Origin: Metridium senile
Taxonomy: Eukaryota > Cnidaria > Anthozoa > Actiniaria > Metridiidae
Length of the DNA: 64,000 bases
Direction: 5' to 3'
Assembly: GCA_949775045.1 (NCBI GenBank)
Contig: OX459101.1
Coordinates: 6,420,394-6,484,393, forward strand
Under the pieces are notes generated by a model, which did not search any database, was not told the DNA's origin, and was given only the letters and a program-made list of their open reading frames with translations. This document shows, one piece after another, positions 41,501 to 49,929 of this stretch (the first letter of the stretch is position 1; the number at the start of each line of letters is the position of its first letter). Position numbers and translations under genes: made by a program.

Positions 41501-44200
41501 TTGTTGACAGAAACCCACGTAAGGCTTTTTAAGGTTGTCATAGATACGAAATAATGGAACCATGGTAACGAGACTTGAAGCACAAGCAAGTTCGGTAGTA
41601 TCATGCCCTTCGATAACAGCGGCCAAATCTTGTCGAAGGAGGGACTGGACTGTTTAAAGCAAACAGTACTATATATCATTCAATTTTTAATAATAATATA
41701 AAGCTCTTGAAATATTGTAAATATGTATTATATATTTTAGGATCAATGTATTTACCATATTTGGGCAAAGTTCTCTCTGACGTCATATTGAAAACTAGAT
41801 TCCAATCCCCTGTACTGTTCGTGATCTCACGCAATGCATGTTTCGCAGCTAGTTGATCTATTATGTCATTCGTATCTAAGCCTAGAAGTAAACATATATA
41901 TAATTATCATATGACCCGTATTTTGCCCGGCGCGCGCTCTTAAGAAAACCTTCGGAAAAAGTCACGTGATGGGGTCCGTACGTCTTTTTTTCACCAGGTC
42001 CGTACAAAACCGTACGGACCTGCTACTCGAAATGGCTTCCTCAATCAATCCAACTAAATTAAAAAGTTTGGGTCATATGATAAAAAACTTATTGACTGAG
42101 GTAGGTCAGGCCATAAAGGAAAATATTTGGCTCTTGGTCATTTTGACGGCGCGTGGTCCGTACTTGATGACCGCGAGCCAAATATTTTCCCGTACGGCCC
42201 TCCCACTCAGTCAATAAGTACTTAGTACTTTTCGTAGGACTGGATCGAGTAAAAATATCTTGCGATATTTTAACTCGTCTATAACAAACCTTTCAAGTAA
42301 AAAAAAAACACTTTGCTTTGGAAAAGAACAAAAACCTTTTTTTCTGATGGTTGGATAATAAATAACTTATTAAACAGTTTGATGTGTAATATGGCTGGAT
42401 ATTTTACTCTACAAATCTGTAATTACACTCTACTCTATTTACTACATTTACTCAAAAGTGGTGTTAAGTTAAGGTGGCTCGATTCATTATTTTTACGACC
42501 TGACCACCAATTTTCAACCGAAAAAATATGTGCTTTGAAACAACTTTCTGTAGTATGCTATATTGTCTACTTACTAGAGATAGATTGAAGTCTACTATGC
42601 AATACGGTTTTTCGAGATCGGAGCGTCCATAGCAACGCTAGGTTGCTATGGGGGATTTTCCTTCTGGCCTGTTTTCCGGGCGCGGTGAGATATTTAGGTT
42701 AATCGGTCTTAGGTACTGCTAGGATACATTGTGGGAACGTACTACTTTAGCCGAATTTGGTAAATTTCTAAGATAGCAATTTTAAATGAAACGCGTTCTT
42801 AATTTTTTAAGAGTTATTTTTAGGATTTTTTACATTAGGGAACTTTAGATTTGACAACGAGAACGAGATTGAGTACGAGTACAAGTTTTGAAATTGGCCT
42901 TCTGTGTGTTGTTGATGATGAATTGTAGTCCTGTGTATAGATTGAGACACAAATATAAAAAAAATGAATAAAAACAAGAAGTTGAATGTAATTCAGTATC
43001 AACAATACACAAAAGGCCACTTTTAAAACTCGTACTCGTACTCAATCTCGTACTCGTACTCAATCTCGTACTCGTTGTCAAATCTAAAGTTCCCTATTAT
43101 ATAAATTATCTCTCGAAAATGACAAATCGGCTGACTTTTGATATCCCTTATCACGCGCATATTGAAGAAAAACTATTGTGCCTCGTATTTTTGAGTCTTC
43201 CATTGAAATAAACAACTTCGAATACTTGGTATCTTACGTCAAGTTAAAGCGCAATTTTCAATATTTTGCAACAAACTAATGGTAGAGTACAAACTGCTAA
43301 ATTATGCAAATTCTTTTGTTCTTTATTGTTTAATCAACACTATTTAGTGGTAAATAGTACAAATTATTGCACACTTTTAGTGTTTGTACTCTATCGAGTA
43401 AGTTTGGGCTTATTCTTATATCCGACGTTGAATTGAATTTTTTTCTAGCTTCGTTAGACTATATATTCTTTCGCTGTGACTTTTCATATCGGTTGATATA
43501 CTCTAAGGGTATATCCAAAGCCGACGTTTAGTTGGAAACCTTTGCGCCGAGCATTTGTCGTTTGTTAATGTTTTGCAATCATCATTATGAATTCACCTTG
43601 CCATTGTTCAAATTTGACAGCTACCCGTGAATTCCTGTCTATCACGCATAAACCGATTGTCCGCCGTTGCAAGTTTATACGTTCCGACGAGAAGGAGATC
43701 ACCACTGCCACCCAATAAATCAGTGTATTCTTGATCTACAAATTTGTGAATAAACTCTTTTTATTACATCTGTACTGAACGTGGTTTTTATGTGCCGACG
43801 AGAAATGCATCCCTAACAAAGCGAGCTTACCGAATATATAAAATCATTTATAAAAACATGTGAAAATGCCAACATAGAAAATAGAGGGAAAGATTGGTTT
43901 GTTTGTTTGTTCGTATGTTTGTTGGTCTCTCTCTTTCTCTCTTTCACTCCCGTTAGACTTGCAAGCAGACAAATCAAATATCTAAATTTGACCAATTGAT
44001 TATAGCCGACTATTTGCTTCTTTATCCAATCTCATATTAAACCTGGCCTTACATTATTATTTATATATACATTTGCTTCAAATCTTTGGAAATAAAAACC
44101 TTTGAAACTTACCTATTTGAATGGTCCATTGAACGGCAAAGGACTTATTGCTGAAGTTTGCCACTAAAAATAACCCCAGAACTGCCAATGTATAACACAT
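30726..44200 (-). CDS. iGluR-A: ionotropic glutamate receptor subunit, complete, 15 exons, about 803 aa
   Basis: Ligand-gated cation channel subunit of the plasma membrane, expected to assemble as a tetramer. Exons: 44113-44200, 41756-41881, 41404-41649, 40701-40900, 39830-39880, 37206-37343, 36635-36778, 36309-36413, 35615-35734, 34654-34848, 33949-34288, 32940-33148, 31825-31960, 31208-31372, 30726-30874; phases all agree. Layout: signal peptide 1-24; amino-terminal domain about 30-390; S1 about 400-515; M1 527-548; pore loop 561-580; M3 587-612; S2 to 760; M4 763-787; 16-residue tail. Ligand-site Arg486 is present; the usual S2 acidic residue is Asp682. Cys695 and Cys750 fit the conserved S2 disulfide. 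Pore site is Gln573 (ILQQG), M3 reads TYTANFTAY. Subfamily not assignable by eye. The final GGG-TAA overlaps a GTAAGT donor, so a further exon is possible. Confidence 0.92.
31106..31184. mobile_element. Half copy of MITE family B
   Basis: CTCAACGTTCGTCTGGCTTC to GGAACTGTGAAAAGGACTAT, only the right arm. Confidence 0.7.
31208..31372 (-). CDS. iGluR-A exon 14 (S2 end)
   Basis: 165 nt, LELGLALRPGDPRKAELSLY and LKERGVLRSKYAKWWKGNN, the usual xGLAL..G.P...LS..IL.L.E.G.L..KWW block. Acceptor TTTTGTATAAG|TTCATGG; the same acceptor and first codons recur at 31425-31495. Confidence 0.92.
31425..31500 (-). pseudogene. Truncated duplicate of iGluR-A exon 14 start
   Basis: Repeats acceptor GTATAAG|TTCATGG and codons for SPLELGLALRPGDP, then diverges (QEAGHTHY, stop). 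The flanks AATAGTGGGTATGG and CATGAACTTATACA recur around both, showing a tandem duplication of roughly 110 bp. Confidence 0.8.
31825..31960 (-). CDS. iGluR-A exon 13 (S2)
   Basis: 136 nt, IWKRTAIVSSFEEGVNMVRE, KHFVQMYDGHSLMFQAN, KKPCDLTV. The D of MYDG lies at the position of the ligand-amine acidic residue; the C of KPCD is the conserved disulfide Cys. Confidence 0.93.
31991..32162. mobile_element. Palindromic MITE, family C
   Basis: ATAGACCTCTTTACCTCCGT..mirrored GTAAAGAGGTAT. Other copies 34449-34615, 52004-52181, 62421-62597. Confidence 0.8.
32315..32527. mobile_element. Palindromic MITE, family B
   Basis: AATAGTCCTCTTCACAGTTC to CTATGAAGGGTACTAT; the full-length copy most like 11498-11706. 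Confidence 0.8.
32595..32820 (-). pseudogene. Diverged duplicate of the 3' half of iGluR-A exon 12, with donor
   Basis: In frame, IPQGFAISVYSTRDSNFPLY ends at the same EK|GTACGAGG donor (32632). It parallels HGYSFAIINNSYLYTYLRDS..of exon 12, and the identity continues about 35 bp into the intron. Upstream the frame stays open to about 32805 without clear similarity. A 20-bp segment (GGGATGGAAATGCGGACAAA) is inverted relative to 32850-32870, so the block was rearranged. Could be a relic or an alternative exon end. Confidence 0.6.
32940..33148 (-). CDS. iGluR-A exon 12 (M3, start of S2)
   Basis: 209 nt, ARVLASFFWFYILVSLTTYT then ANFTAYLTILPKP, then HGYSFAIINNSYLYTYLRDS. Donor AAG|GTACGA; its 3' part is duplicated at 32595-32695. 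Confidence 0.95.
33186..33317. mobile_element. Palindromic MITE, family H
   Basis: TAGCCTCCTCCACAGGCGC to TGCGGAGGAAGCTA, with CTACTAGAGAGGGACTA inside. A second copy is at 53859-54001. Confidence 0.75.
33433..33563. repeat. Long hairpin
   Basis: TTCAGTGACCACGAATAATA and GTTCCAAGTCGAGGTTCGCG are mirrored with a short AT-rich loop. One arm recurs at 55155-55220. Confidence 0.85.
33949..34288 (-). CDS. iGluR-A exon 11 (S1 end, M1, pore loop)
   Basis: 340 nt, KADIVATDLTIDQHRHKAVE (ligand Arg486), LWVGFLMTIVLITIALFALL (M1) and SECLWFSVSCILQQGPERTF (pore loop, Gln573 at the Q/R/N site). Confidence 0.96.
34449..34615. mobile_element. Palindromic MITE, family C
   Basis: AATAGACCTCTTTACAAATT to GTGAAGAGGTCTATT; in iGluR-A intron 10. 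Confidence 0.8.
34654..34848 (-). CDS. iGluR-A exon 10 (S1)
   Basis: 65 codons, SPPYVMKDLQPGGLVVYSGF and VIDMLDDISEHFKFTYDIY, the S1 ligand-binding half. Donor GGG|GTTTGT. Confidence 0.93.
35441..35605. repeat. CAT/ATT microsatellite in iGluR-A intron 9
   Basis: CATCATCATT-type triplets. Confidence 0.93.
35615..35734 (-). CDS. iGluR-A exon 9 (ATD to S1 link)
   Basis: 40 codons, IGSYDSLHGINMKHYPK and LSFEGSKLKIVTVL, leading into S1. A CAT microsatellite starts 10 bp past the donor GTACAA. Confidence 0.9.
35779..35951. repeat. Palindromic element carrying GATGAAGGGCTAAAGCTC..AAACGTCAG on both strands
   Basis: Arms GATAGGTAATAATGAAATT and its mirror. Each strand contains a hammerhead-like order: GACGAAGGACTAAAGCTCGAAACG on minus and GATGAAGGGCTAAAGCTCCAAACG on plus. 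Confidence 0.65.
36036..36160. repeat. Imperfect inverted repeat
   Basis: GGGCGAGTTAAGACGTCCTG against GACGTCTTTGCGGGACTTAA; iGluR-A intron 8. Confidence 0.55.
36309..36413 (-). CDS. iGluR-A exon 8
   Basis: 35 codons, ITVDSMTGPISFDFKRQRQY then FDVMNLRNQSMTK, the TGxxxFD..G.R..Y..NL signature of the amino-terminal domain. Same length as iGluR-B exon 8. Confidence 0.93.
36515..36590. mobile_element. Half copy of MITE family D
   Basis: AAAGTGTCATCCTGAATGCA and AACTCAATATACTGAGTTGT; the complete copy is at 52412-52680. Confidence 0.75.
36635..36778 (-). CDS. iGluR-A exon 7
   Basis: 48 codons, DHVLLVHDSVKVAGTAIKTM then LIDRSLLLQKYISE. Same 144-nt length as iGluR-B exon 7. Donor GAG|GTATGT. Confidence 0.9.
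37206..37343 (-). CDS. iGluR-A exon 6
   Basis: 46 codons, VKAGNLHTVIGFSISSDNDE and LLNYLRSSTRNHLDGVK. Acceptor CTTTCAG, donor AAG|GTAATA. Confidence 0.9.
37381..37505. mobile_element. MITE with TATAGCCTGCG ends
   Basis: TATAGCCTGCG..CGGTCTG and CAGACCGCCGCAGGCTATA are inverted; purine/pyrimidine-rich middle. Confidence 0.65.
37985..38330. repeat. Relic of the iGluR-A 5' end inside iGluR-A intron 5
   Basis: The plus strand matches 44194-44400: CTGCAG/CATTCACC..GAATC, AGGACAACAGAAAGTCTCAC, then AAGAAAAAAAGTGTTGGTC-like and AATGACA.TTAAG.ATGAAAG. The ATG equivalent of exon 1 is followed by a stop after three codons. A family E MITE is inserted at 38059-38199. Confidence 0.7.
38059..38199. mobile_element. 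Palindromic MITE, family E
   Basis: GGGGCCGGTTGTACGAAGCC to GTACAACCGGCCCC with mirrored GGATAA blocks. The empty site ATTACTAGAACTTC at 44260-44275 compares with ATTACTAGA..TAGAACTTC here, giving a TAGA duplication. Other copies: 45428-45540 (partial), 63737-63877. Confidence 0.85.
38423..39800. mobile_element. 1.38 kb non-autonomous TIR transposon
   Basis: Ends AAACCCCATTTACACGACAT and ATGTCGTGTAAATGGGGTTT; subterminal GGTACGCGGGCC repeats and an inner perfect hairpin near 39628-39664. No transposase or clear target duplication seen. Confidence 0.7.
39830..39880 (-). CDS. iGluR-A exon 5 (micro-exon)
   Basis: 17 codons, NSWCNLNSKAKWIICGS. Acceptor TTCTTCAG, donor TCT|GTAAGT. The matching exon in iGluR-B is 16 codons (54984-55031). 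Confidence 0.88.
40270..40545. repeat. CAT/ATT microsatellite in iGluR-A intron 4
   Basis: CATCATCATTATCATTTAT-type triplets. Confidence 0.9.
40701..40900 (-). CDS. iGluR-A exon 4
   Basis: 200 nt, NRFDEVSHLYSLLTKSNYQV then EAVVLFVSHQVTLAILLV. Acceptor ATGAACAG, donor GTG|GTAAGG. Confidence 0.9.
40917..41395. repeat. CTACGA hexamer / CAGACTACGAC array in iGluR-A intron 3
   Basis: GATTGTAATT-type lead, then CGACTACGACTACGACTACG and CCAGACTACGACCAGACTAC blocks. It begins within 10 bp of the exon 3 donor. Confidence 0.93.
41404..41649 (-). CDS. iGluR-A exon 3
   Basis: 246 nt, QDLAAVIEGHDTTELACASS, PYVGFCQQSFKMLPGYADYV and INRYGWRDVTVIYE, the typical WxxVxVIYE strand of the amino-terminal domain. 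The donor T|GTAAGTC runs directly into a CTACGA array. Confidence 0.93.
41756..41881 (-). CDS. iGluR-A exon 2
   Basis: 126 nt, LDTNDIIDQLAAKHALREIT then GDWNLVFNMTSERTLPKY. Acceptor CTTCTAG, donor TATG|GTAAAT. Confidence 0.88.
42076..42222. repeat. Inverted repeat around AAATATTTGGCTC
   Basis: AACTTATTGACTGAG..GGAAAATATTTGGCTC is mirrored by GAGCCAAATATTTTCC..CTCAGTCAATAAG. A GGTCCGTACG palindrome precedes it (41970-42025). Confidence 0.7.
42837..43097. mobile_element. MITE with AGGGAACTTTAGATTTGACA ends
   Basis: Perfect 25-bp class inverted ends; internal GAGTACGAGTACGAGATTG repeats at the right arm. Confidence 0.8.
43284..43393. mobile_element. MITE, same family as 10822-10953
   Basis: GAGTACAAACTGCTAAATTA to CACACTTTTAGTGTTTGTAC. 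Confidence 0.6.
44113..44200 (-). CDS. iGluR-A exon 1 (start, signal peptide)
   Basis: ATG in context GAACATGTG; MCYTLAVLGLFLVANFSNKS is a clear signal peptide. Donor ATAG|GTAAGT, phase 1. Confidence 0.88.
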
Positions 44201-44466
44201 GTTCCCACACACTGCATTCACCCTAATGAATCTCTGCAGGACAACAGAAAGTCTCACAACATTACTAGAACTTCAATGACACACAAATTAATATTAAAGT
44301 TAAAAAGAAAAAAAAGTGTTGGTCGTTAAAAACACATTTGTAACAAAGATAATGACATTAAGAATGAAAGAATAGAGAATAAATTCAATCAGTAAAAAGG
44401 AATAATCGGATAATTGCAAAGCAAAATAACAAGATAAAGATAAATACGTAAATCAAAGGAAAGAGA

Positions 44467-44678
44467 AACCTGTTTTTGACATGAAAAGGATAACCAAAGA
44501 AATAAATGGAAACTTAGTCACTATGAATGTCACTCTGAAATTGATAGAAATAATGCCTATTTGTGAAAGATAAACCTGTTTTTGACATGAAAAGGATAAC
44601 AAACCAAAGAAATAAGTGAAAACTTAGTCAGTATGAATGTCAATTTGAAATTGATAGAAATAATGCCTGTTTGTGAAC
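44467..44678. repeat. 105-bp tandem duplication
   Basis: AAACCTGTTTTTGACATGAA and ATTGATAGAAATAATGCCT occur twice, about 105 bp apart. A weaker third version is at 45707-45790. Confidence 0.85.
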
Positions 44679-45186
44679 ACGAGAGTTGGTAGACGCGCTC
44701 ACCATCTGTTTCCCCGCTCTTTTCGGTCTGCCATTTTTGTTGAGATGAAGTCAACCGCTGTATTTTATATCGAGGGCTCAAATTTCCGAAAATCTCTTAC
44801 CATTTGCAAACGAATTTCCCAACTTCAATTCTTTATTTACATATACATGAAGATATTTACAAAATAGAAAACTATTACATGACACATAAATTTATAATTA
44901 TATCAATAAGAATATGATTAAAATTGTCAACAATTGGAAATTGTGTGCAGAGGTCAAAAGTTGTATTATATGGTGAGCTTCCCTGCTAGCAGAATCGAAC
45001 TGTGGAAGACTCTGCTAGCAGGGAAATGGTGAGCTTGGATGGATTTGAAAGGCACCCCTGTAAGAGTTTGAATCAAGTCGATTAAAATAACAGCAGCTTT
45101 CTTTATTCTTCACTTGTGTTTGGCAACATGGCGCCACAAAATTGTCAAACTTGTCTCACAACATTTAACTACTTCAGGCGCCATTA

Positions 45187-45411
45187 GAGTTTTCCGATTT
45201 AGCGACTTTGGTACTAATAGTACCAGATATTAATTAGCATACGTGTTTACCGTTGAGAATTTCTAGGAGTCGCATGTGTTCAAAATATTACATTTTGTGG
45301 GTAAGAATAAAAAATAAGAATAATATTGCAAAAATAATGACAAATTAACACTGGTACTATCATCTGGCACTATTAGTGTCAAATCTGCCTTTGTGCCGGT
45401 AAATCGGAAAA
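45187..45411. repeat. Inverted repeat
   Basis: GAGTTTTCCGATTTA and GTAAATCGGAAAACCC at the ends, with TAATAGTACCAGAT mirrored by ATCTGGCACTATTAG-like sequence. Confidence 0.55.
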
Positions 45412-45427
45412 CCCTATTGAATTGTAA

Positions 45428-45760
45428 GAAACCTGGATAAAGTTATCCACTTTATAAGAGTTATCCCATAGTTATCCAGTGTAAAGAATTTGTCATATCC
45501 GTGGATAGAGCTATTCAGGCTTCGTACAACCGGCCCCAGACCTTAAATGCAGTATAAATCTTTTGATAAGACAAACAAAAAGAAAAAGCTTTTGGGCGTC
45601 AATTTAACAAAGATAATGCCATTAAGGATGAAAGAATAGAAAAAAAGGATTAATATTAATGACTGCATAAAAAATTACAAAAATAGCAAACAAACAAATC
45701 AAAGTGAAAATGTTCTTGACGTGAGAAAAAAAAATAGTGAACACTTAGTCAGTATGGCTG
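45428..45760. repeat. Third copy of the iGluR-A leader block plus partial family E MITE
   Basis: CTTCGTACAACCGGCCCCAG precedes TATAAATCTTTTGATAAGAC and AACAAAGATAATGCCATTAA, matching 38200-38330. Confidence 0.6.
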
Positions 45761-46441
45761 TGACTTAGAAAATTGATAGAAATAATTGAAAAGATAACAA
45801 AATTAAAAACCTTTAGTGAATCCAATTAACGTATGCTGCCCACGTGAAACTTTAATGAACGGATAATGACAAAAAAATGTTGGCTTCGAACTAAAAATTT
45901 CAATTTTGCATTGCTTTTCATTAAAATATAGATGACCCTTTTGTTTATATAGCAACGTTCCTAATGGAAATCATTTTGAATGAAGTTTAATCCGTAACAG
46001 GACTAGAATAACAGCGTGTGACTACGATATCCAATTTTCTTGGAATTCAATTAACTTGTAAACTCAAACGGATATCGCAATCATATACAAGATTGAAAAT
46101 TAAATTATCTCGCTCTTACTAGATGAAAAAAACCCTTCTAATTATACATATTTGATTTTCGTATTCAAAGGGACTAATTTTCAACCTCAAAAACGCACTT
46201 ATAGAAATCCCGCAGAAATCCTAATGCGTGTCAATATTGCTTGTTATTATAACTAAGAATTTGAATAATTTAGCTCGATGAACAATAGAAGAATTGAGAC
46301 TTCTGCATATTGTTAATAGATGTTTTGAAAACAACACTTTGTACAATTGTGGATTTGGAGCACAAAGGAAAGAGATTGCATCAACAAAAAAACTGTCATG
46401 GACAATGTTATAGCTTTTCATCGATAGATTCAGGTATGGTT

Positions 46442-46626
46442 AGGGCCCGGGCAAACGGTTTAAACATTTGCTTCAATATCCGTTCGATTTTGTTGAATGG
46501 CAATGTTTAAACGCTTTAAAACTCTTTCAACATCGATTCAACAGGCCAACAATGTTGAAATATTTTAAAAGCGTTTAAACATTGATGTTGAAGCAAATGT
46601 TAAACTGACCGTTTGCCCGGGCCTTT
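46442..46626. mobile_element. Palindromic MITE, family A
   Basis: GGGCCCGGGCAAACGG to CCGTTTGCCCGGGCC. Confidence 0.8.
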
Positions 46627-48899
46627 TTTTAAAACTTTGATATATGGGACAACCTGTCCGCTAGTGAACAGAACATATTATATTGTAAACTGTTTGTGTG
46701 TGTTTTATTATTTGTTAACATTGAATTTTTAACTTTACTCATCTTGAACTATATTTTTACTTGAATAGAATTGAAATTCAGCGAAGGAAAACAAGACGAA
46801 AAAAATTAATGATTTCATTATAGGGTAAAGGGGGATAAAGAAAGAAGCTAATCAGAAAAATATAATCTTAACATTTCATTTTTTATATTCATTTTTTTAT
46901 ATATTTATATTTAGTTTGAAATTCTATTTTTCTTTAATTCAATCTGAAAAAAAAAATCTAAAGAAAAAAAGCTTTTTTTAATATTTCACGATGTTATGGC
47001 TTTTAAAATCATTTATTTTAAACTTCAAACACATACAGTATGTTGCCCAGTTTCGTGACAGTACCAGTATTGTGCCATCAAAAATGTCAACTCATTTTTA
47101 GCGACGGCTATTTGATATTTCAGAAAAACATAGACTACAGATAAAACACTGATCATTGAGCTTTAGTATGCATGTTTTGACGGGGTTTTACATGCACGGA
47201 TTCTTCGAAGAGAAGCAATTGTTGACAGAGTAGTGTAGGTTTCCTGGCTAACCAGTATGACTTTTACTACGCAGTAAACTGACGTGGGCTCGAAAAAGAG
47301 GGATTTACATCGCATATTCTCAAAGAACAAAGACAAGATTTATACTGACTATAGCTAGAGAGCGTAACTTCATTACGAATAATAACAATAAGACCAAAAG
47401 CGATCGAGATCAGTACCTGAAGAAGACGATCAAAATGGTGTCAAAACGTAGTACACAAACATTACACAGTGATTCTGAAAGCACAATCAATGGATCAACA
47501 ACTATTTGTTTGTTTGTTTGTTTGTTTGTTTGTTTGTTTGTTTGTTATTTGTTTGCCTATTTGATTGTTTGTTTGTCTGCCCGTTTGTTCGCTTAAATAT
47601 AAATCTCTTTAATATGAAAATTGAAAATGGCAATTATCTTTCCAAAATCAGTTATATTTCTGGTTATAAATGAAAATCTTTGTTAAAAGGCAATTTGTTT
47701 TGTCGCGGAATTTACATTTTGCCTTTCAAAGTTTACAATATTTTAATTAATTAGTTCAGTAAACATGTATATTTAGTGTAAATGGTTGGCAAATTTACAT
47801 GCTTTGCATTACAACCTGCAAAAACTAAAAAAATACCGTTACTGATAGTTTATGAATTTAGTAATAGAGTGCATTTATAGTCAAACCGTTGAATTGTTAT
47901 ATAAATTCAGTAAATTTAGTTAATTTTCACGTTACTTTTGTAAAGCACACCGAAATTTCATGGGGCGCACTTTATAGGAAACTTGATTATTATTATCATT
48001 TTGATAATTTCTCATGAATTATTAATGAGTTTTATAATAATATTTGGAAGGGATTTTCGGTCAGTCTTTCGACCAACGACCCAACACGGGCTGGTATCTT
48101 TTGTTTACAGTTTGGCTTTAAATGAAAAACATAAAGGAATGCATTAGATGGTAAGTTATATTTTTTTAGTTCTAGAGTATCTTCCTCGCCCGTACAAGGC
48201 ATATAAATAGATACAATCTTGGACATAAATAGTTGACACTCGCTGCAAATGCTTGATACTATCAATTTCATAATCATTTTCTCCCCTCCCTCCCAAACCT
48301 CTGCACAATGTTGATATGCCTGAGAAAGAAACACTTCAGGGAACACAACATTGCATTGGGGGGAGGGGGGTATCAAAATACGATCGTTCTAGTGATATTT
48401 AGCGACGAAAATGCAAAAATAGCTAGCTAGTTACTTTTCAGTATAAACTGATCCTTTATATACAAAAACAATGCAACATAATTATAATGTCTTTACATAC
48501 CAAACCTCGAGCTCAGCAAGTACCATATCGTTAATAAAATACACATTATTGTTATCAGTTTTGAAAAGGGACTGATTAAAATGACTGCGCACTTTAACCC
48601 TGAAACATATAATTTTCAAGTGAAGATTTGCGTGATTTCCAGTATTTAAAATGAGTTAATTGCCAGCGTGTGTTCAATAACAAAAAAATATCAGGAAAAG
48701 GTGCTTCTTTAAACTACTAAAAAACTATTTGTTTGTTTGTTAGTATGCATGTTTGTGAACTTGTTGATTTTCGTGATTTCCAGTATTTAAAATGCCTTAT
48801 TTGCCAACGTGTGCTCAATAACCTTAAGACCAGCTGAAATTATCTAGGTGGCATACTAAACTTTATGGAAATTGGTTTAATTGGTTTAGAACTAAACAA

Positions 48900-49920
48900 C
48901 TCTTTTTTGACACAGACTGCACTAGTTAAACCACCGCAAGTTATTGTCGTTTTAACTGTAATATTTTCTTAAAAACCAGACACAGACTATCCTTTTTAAA
49001 ATGATAGTTATCGTACATTTTTACTACAATTGTTTTCTTAGAAAAATCGACAGAAAAAAAATTATTGTTATTGCATACTTTACAGTGAGGATATACTCGA
49101 ACCGTAAACACTTGACTTCATTTTACTTCATTCTGGACCTTCTACTGCTTCAAAACCTCTAAAAATGAAGCAGTGAGTTCAAATACACTAAGTGTTCATA
49201 ATAAATCTTATTGCTTATCTATTTACACCTGGGATATGGGCTAAAAAAAGGAATGAAAAACTCAAAGTGTTCACGGTTCGAGTGTCCTCACTGTAAATAG
49301 ACATAGACTGAACTAGTTTATTGATTGTTATCGTACAAATTTATTACGTACTCCAATTATTTCCTTAGAAACACATCACACAATTGACCACTAGTTATTG
49401 GGTTGTTTTTCTACCCTTTACCACCAAACAACTTTATTACTATTTATATACATTTGATTAAAAACCTGTGGAAATAAAAACCTTTGAATTATAACTACAA
49501 TTGTTTTCTTAGAAAAACAGACACCGACCACATTTGTTATCGTACCATTTTAACTGCAATTGTTTTCTTAGAAAAACAGACACAAACCACATTTGTTATC
49601 GTACCATTTTAACTGCAATTGTTTTCTTAGAAAAACAGACACAGACCACATTTGTTATCGTACCATTTTAACTGCAATTGTTTTCTTAGAAAAACAGACA
49701 CAGACCACATTTGTTATCGTACCATTTTAACTGCAATTGTTTTCTTAGAAAAACAGACACCGACCACATTTGTTATCGTACCATTTTAACTGCAATTGTT
49801 TTCTTAGAAAAACAGACACCGACCACATTCGTTATCGTACCATTTTAACTGCAATTGTTTTCTAAAAAAATACACAGACACAGACCGCACTAGTTTAATT
49901 ACCAGTTATCGTACATTGTA
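48900..49920. repeat. 59-bp minisatellite, interrupted by a MITE
   Basis: Unit AACTGCAATTGTTTTCTTAG..AAAACAGACACAGACCACA..TTATCGTACCATTTT. Six nearly identical copies between 49495 and 49860 (period 59) and degraded copies down to 48900. The MITE 49079-49297 splits the array. Confidence 0.88.
49079..49297. mobile_element. MITE, same family as 23094-23316
   Basis: TTTACAGTGAGGATATACTC to CTCACTGTAAA, inserted in the 59-bp minisatellite. Confidence 0.8.
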
Positions 49921-49929
49921 ACTGAGATT

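Noticed and set aside
48032..48376. 114-codon minus-strand ORF between the receptor genes
   Set aside because: No recognisable domain or plausible splice context; not supported as a gene.
49495..49860. Regular direct repeats resembling a CRISPR array
   Set aside because: The whole 59-bp unit repeats with no unique spacers, and the DNA is an animal genome: a minisatellite.
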